DNA of 7,055 nucleotides. Origin: Desulfatibacillaceae bacterium (GTDB lineage Bacteria > Desulfobacterota > Desulfobacteria > Desulfobacterales > Desulfatibacillaceae). Shown here piece by piece: positions 6,850 to 7,055 of the stretch (positions are counted from its first letter, which is position 1; each line of letters begins with the position of its first letter). A program made the translations under genes and the position numbers. The stretch is taken from positions 1 through 7,055 of the forward strand of contig JASEHB010000122.1 of the NCBI GenBank assembly GCA_030018745.1, given 5' to 3'. The notes under the pieces are model-generated. The model did no database searches and had not been told where the DNA came from. It saw only the letters and a program-made list of their open reading frames with translations.

Positions 6850-7055
6850 AAAAGCCTACAAAATTAATGGAAGGCCCAATGCAGCAAATTCATGGGAAGA
6901 TCCCTGTGGTCGCAATGCAGCAGGGTCGGGATAAGAATTTGAACATAGGTTTTCCTTGCAGGCTCTTGATAATTTTAATGTTTTCGATTTAAATATCCAA
7001 TTATAATAAGATGCCTTGGCTCGCTTTGGGCTTGACAAGCATCCCACACAACGCA
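6850..7055. other. AT-rich non-coding tail after the ejection genes
   Basis: Base composition shifts clearly toward A and T from about 6930. No hairpin followed by a T run, and so no recognisable intrinsic terminator, follows the last gene. AATGCAGCA occurs twice (6889-6897 and 6915-6923). Promoter-like words on the + strand are TTGATA (6966-6971) with TTAAAT (6989-6994) at 17-bp spacing, an isolated TATAAT (7002-7007), and a perfect TTGACA (7032-7037) whose -10 would fall at or beyond the window edge. These suggest that a new transcription unit may start here, but none is secure. Confidence 0.4.

Noticed and set aside
6856..7047. Minus-strand frame of 63 codons in the AT-rich tail
   Set aside because: It has a GTG start without a ribosome binding site, covers the promoter-like region, and its product has no recognisable pattern.

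Overview
The window looks like part of a prophage, or its degenerate remains, in a moderately GC-rich bacterial chromosome. Codon use and the style of the ribosome binding sites would fit a sulfate-reducing relative of Desulfovibrio or Bilophila, but this is an impression and not a demonstrated placement. Everything coding lies on the + strand. No tRNA, rRNA, CRISPR, integrase or attachment site was seen.

Bases 1-616 are non-coding and rich in repeats. They begin with a tandem array of a 113-bp unit that probably continues upstream of the window. The array runs into a 124-bp imperfect palindrome (317-440), followed by a leader (441-616). A second copy of the palindrome, inverted, starts immediately after the first gene (1193-1317), and a 22-bp remnant of the array junction lies a little further on (1357-1378). 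The two palindrome copies share a central hairpin whose stem has changed in a compensated way. Their size and layout resemble the ERIC elements of enterobacteria.

Bases 617-6849 hold four genes in a row: a 191-residue gp14-like internal virion protein, a 706-residue gp15-like protein, a 309-residue protein with a hydrophobic Gly/Ala-rich middle, and a 732-residue protein with an NLNYAKTALDW tail. The order and sizes of the first two match the internal core (ejection) proteins of podoviruses such as T7 and Bordetella phage BPP-1. The last two together look like a gp16-like large ejection protein carried on two genes. In T7 these three proteins leave the capsid at infection and form a conduit across the host envelope for the DNA. 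The same role is inferred here from resemblance only.

Bases 6850-7055 are a more AT-rich non-coding tail with promoter-like hexamers. The points most worth following are the repeat family, its placement inside a phage late operon, and the split large ejection protein.
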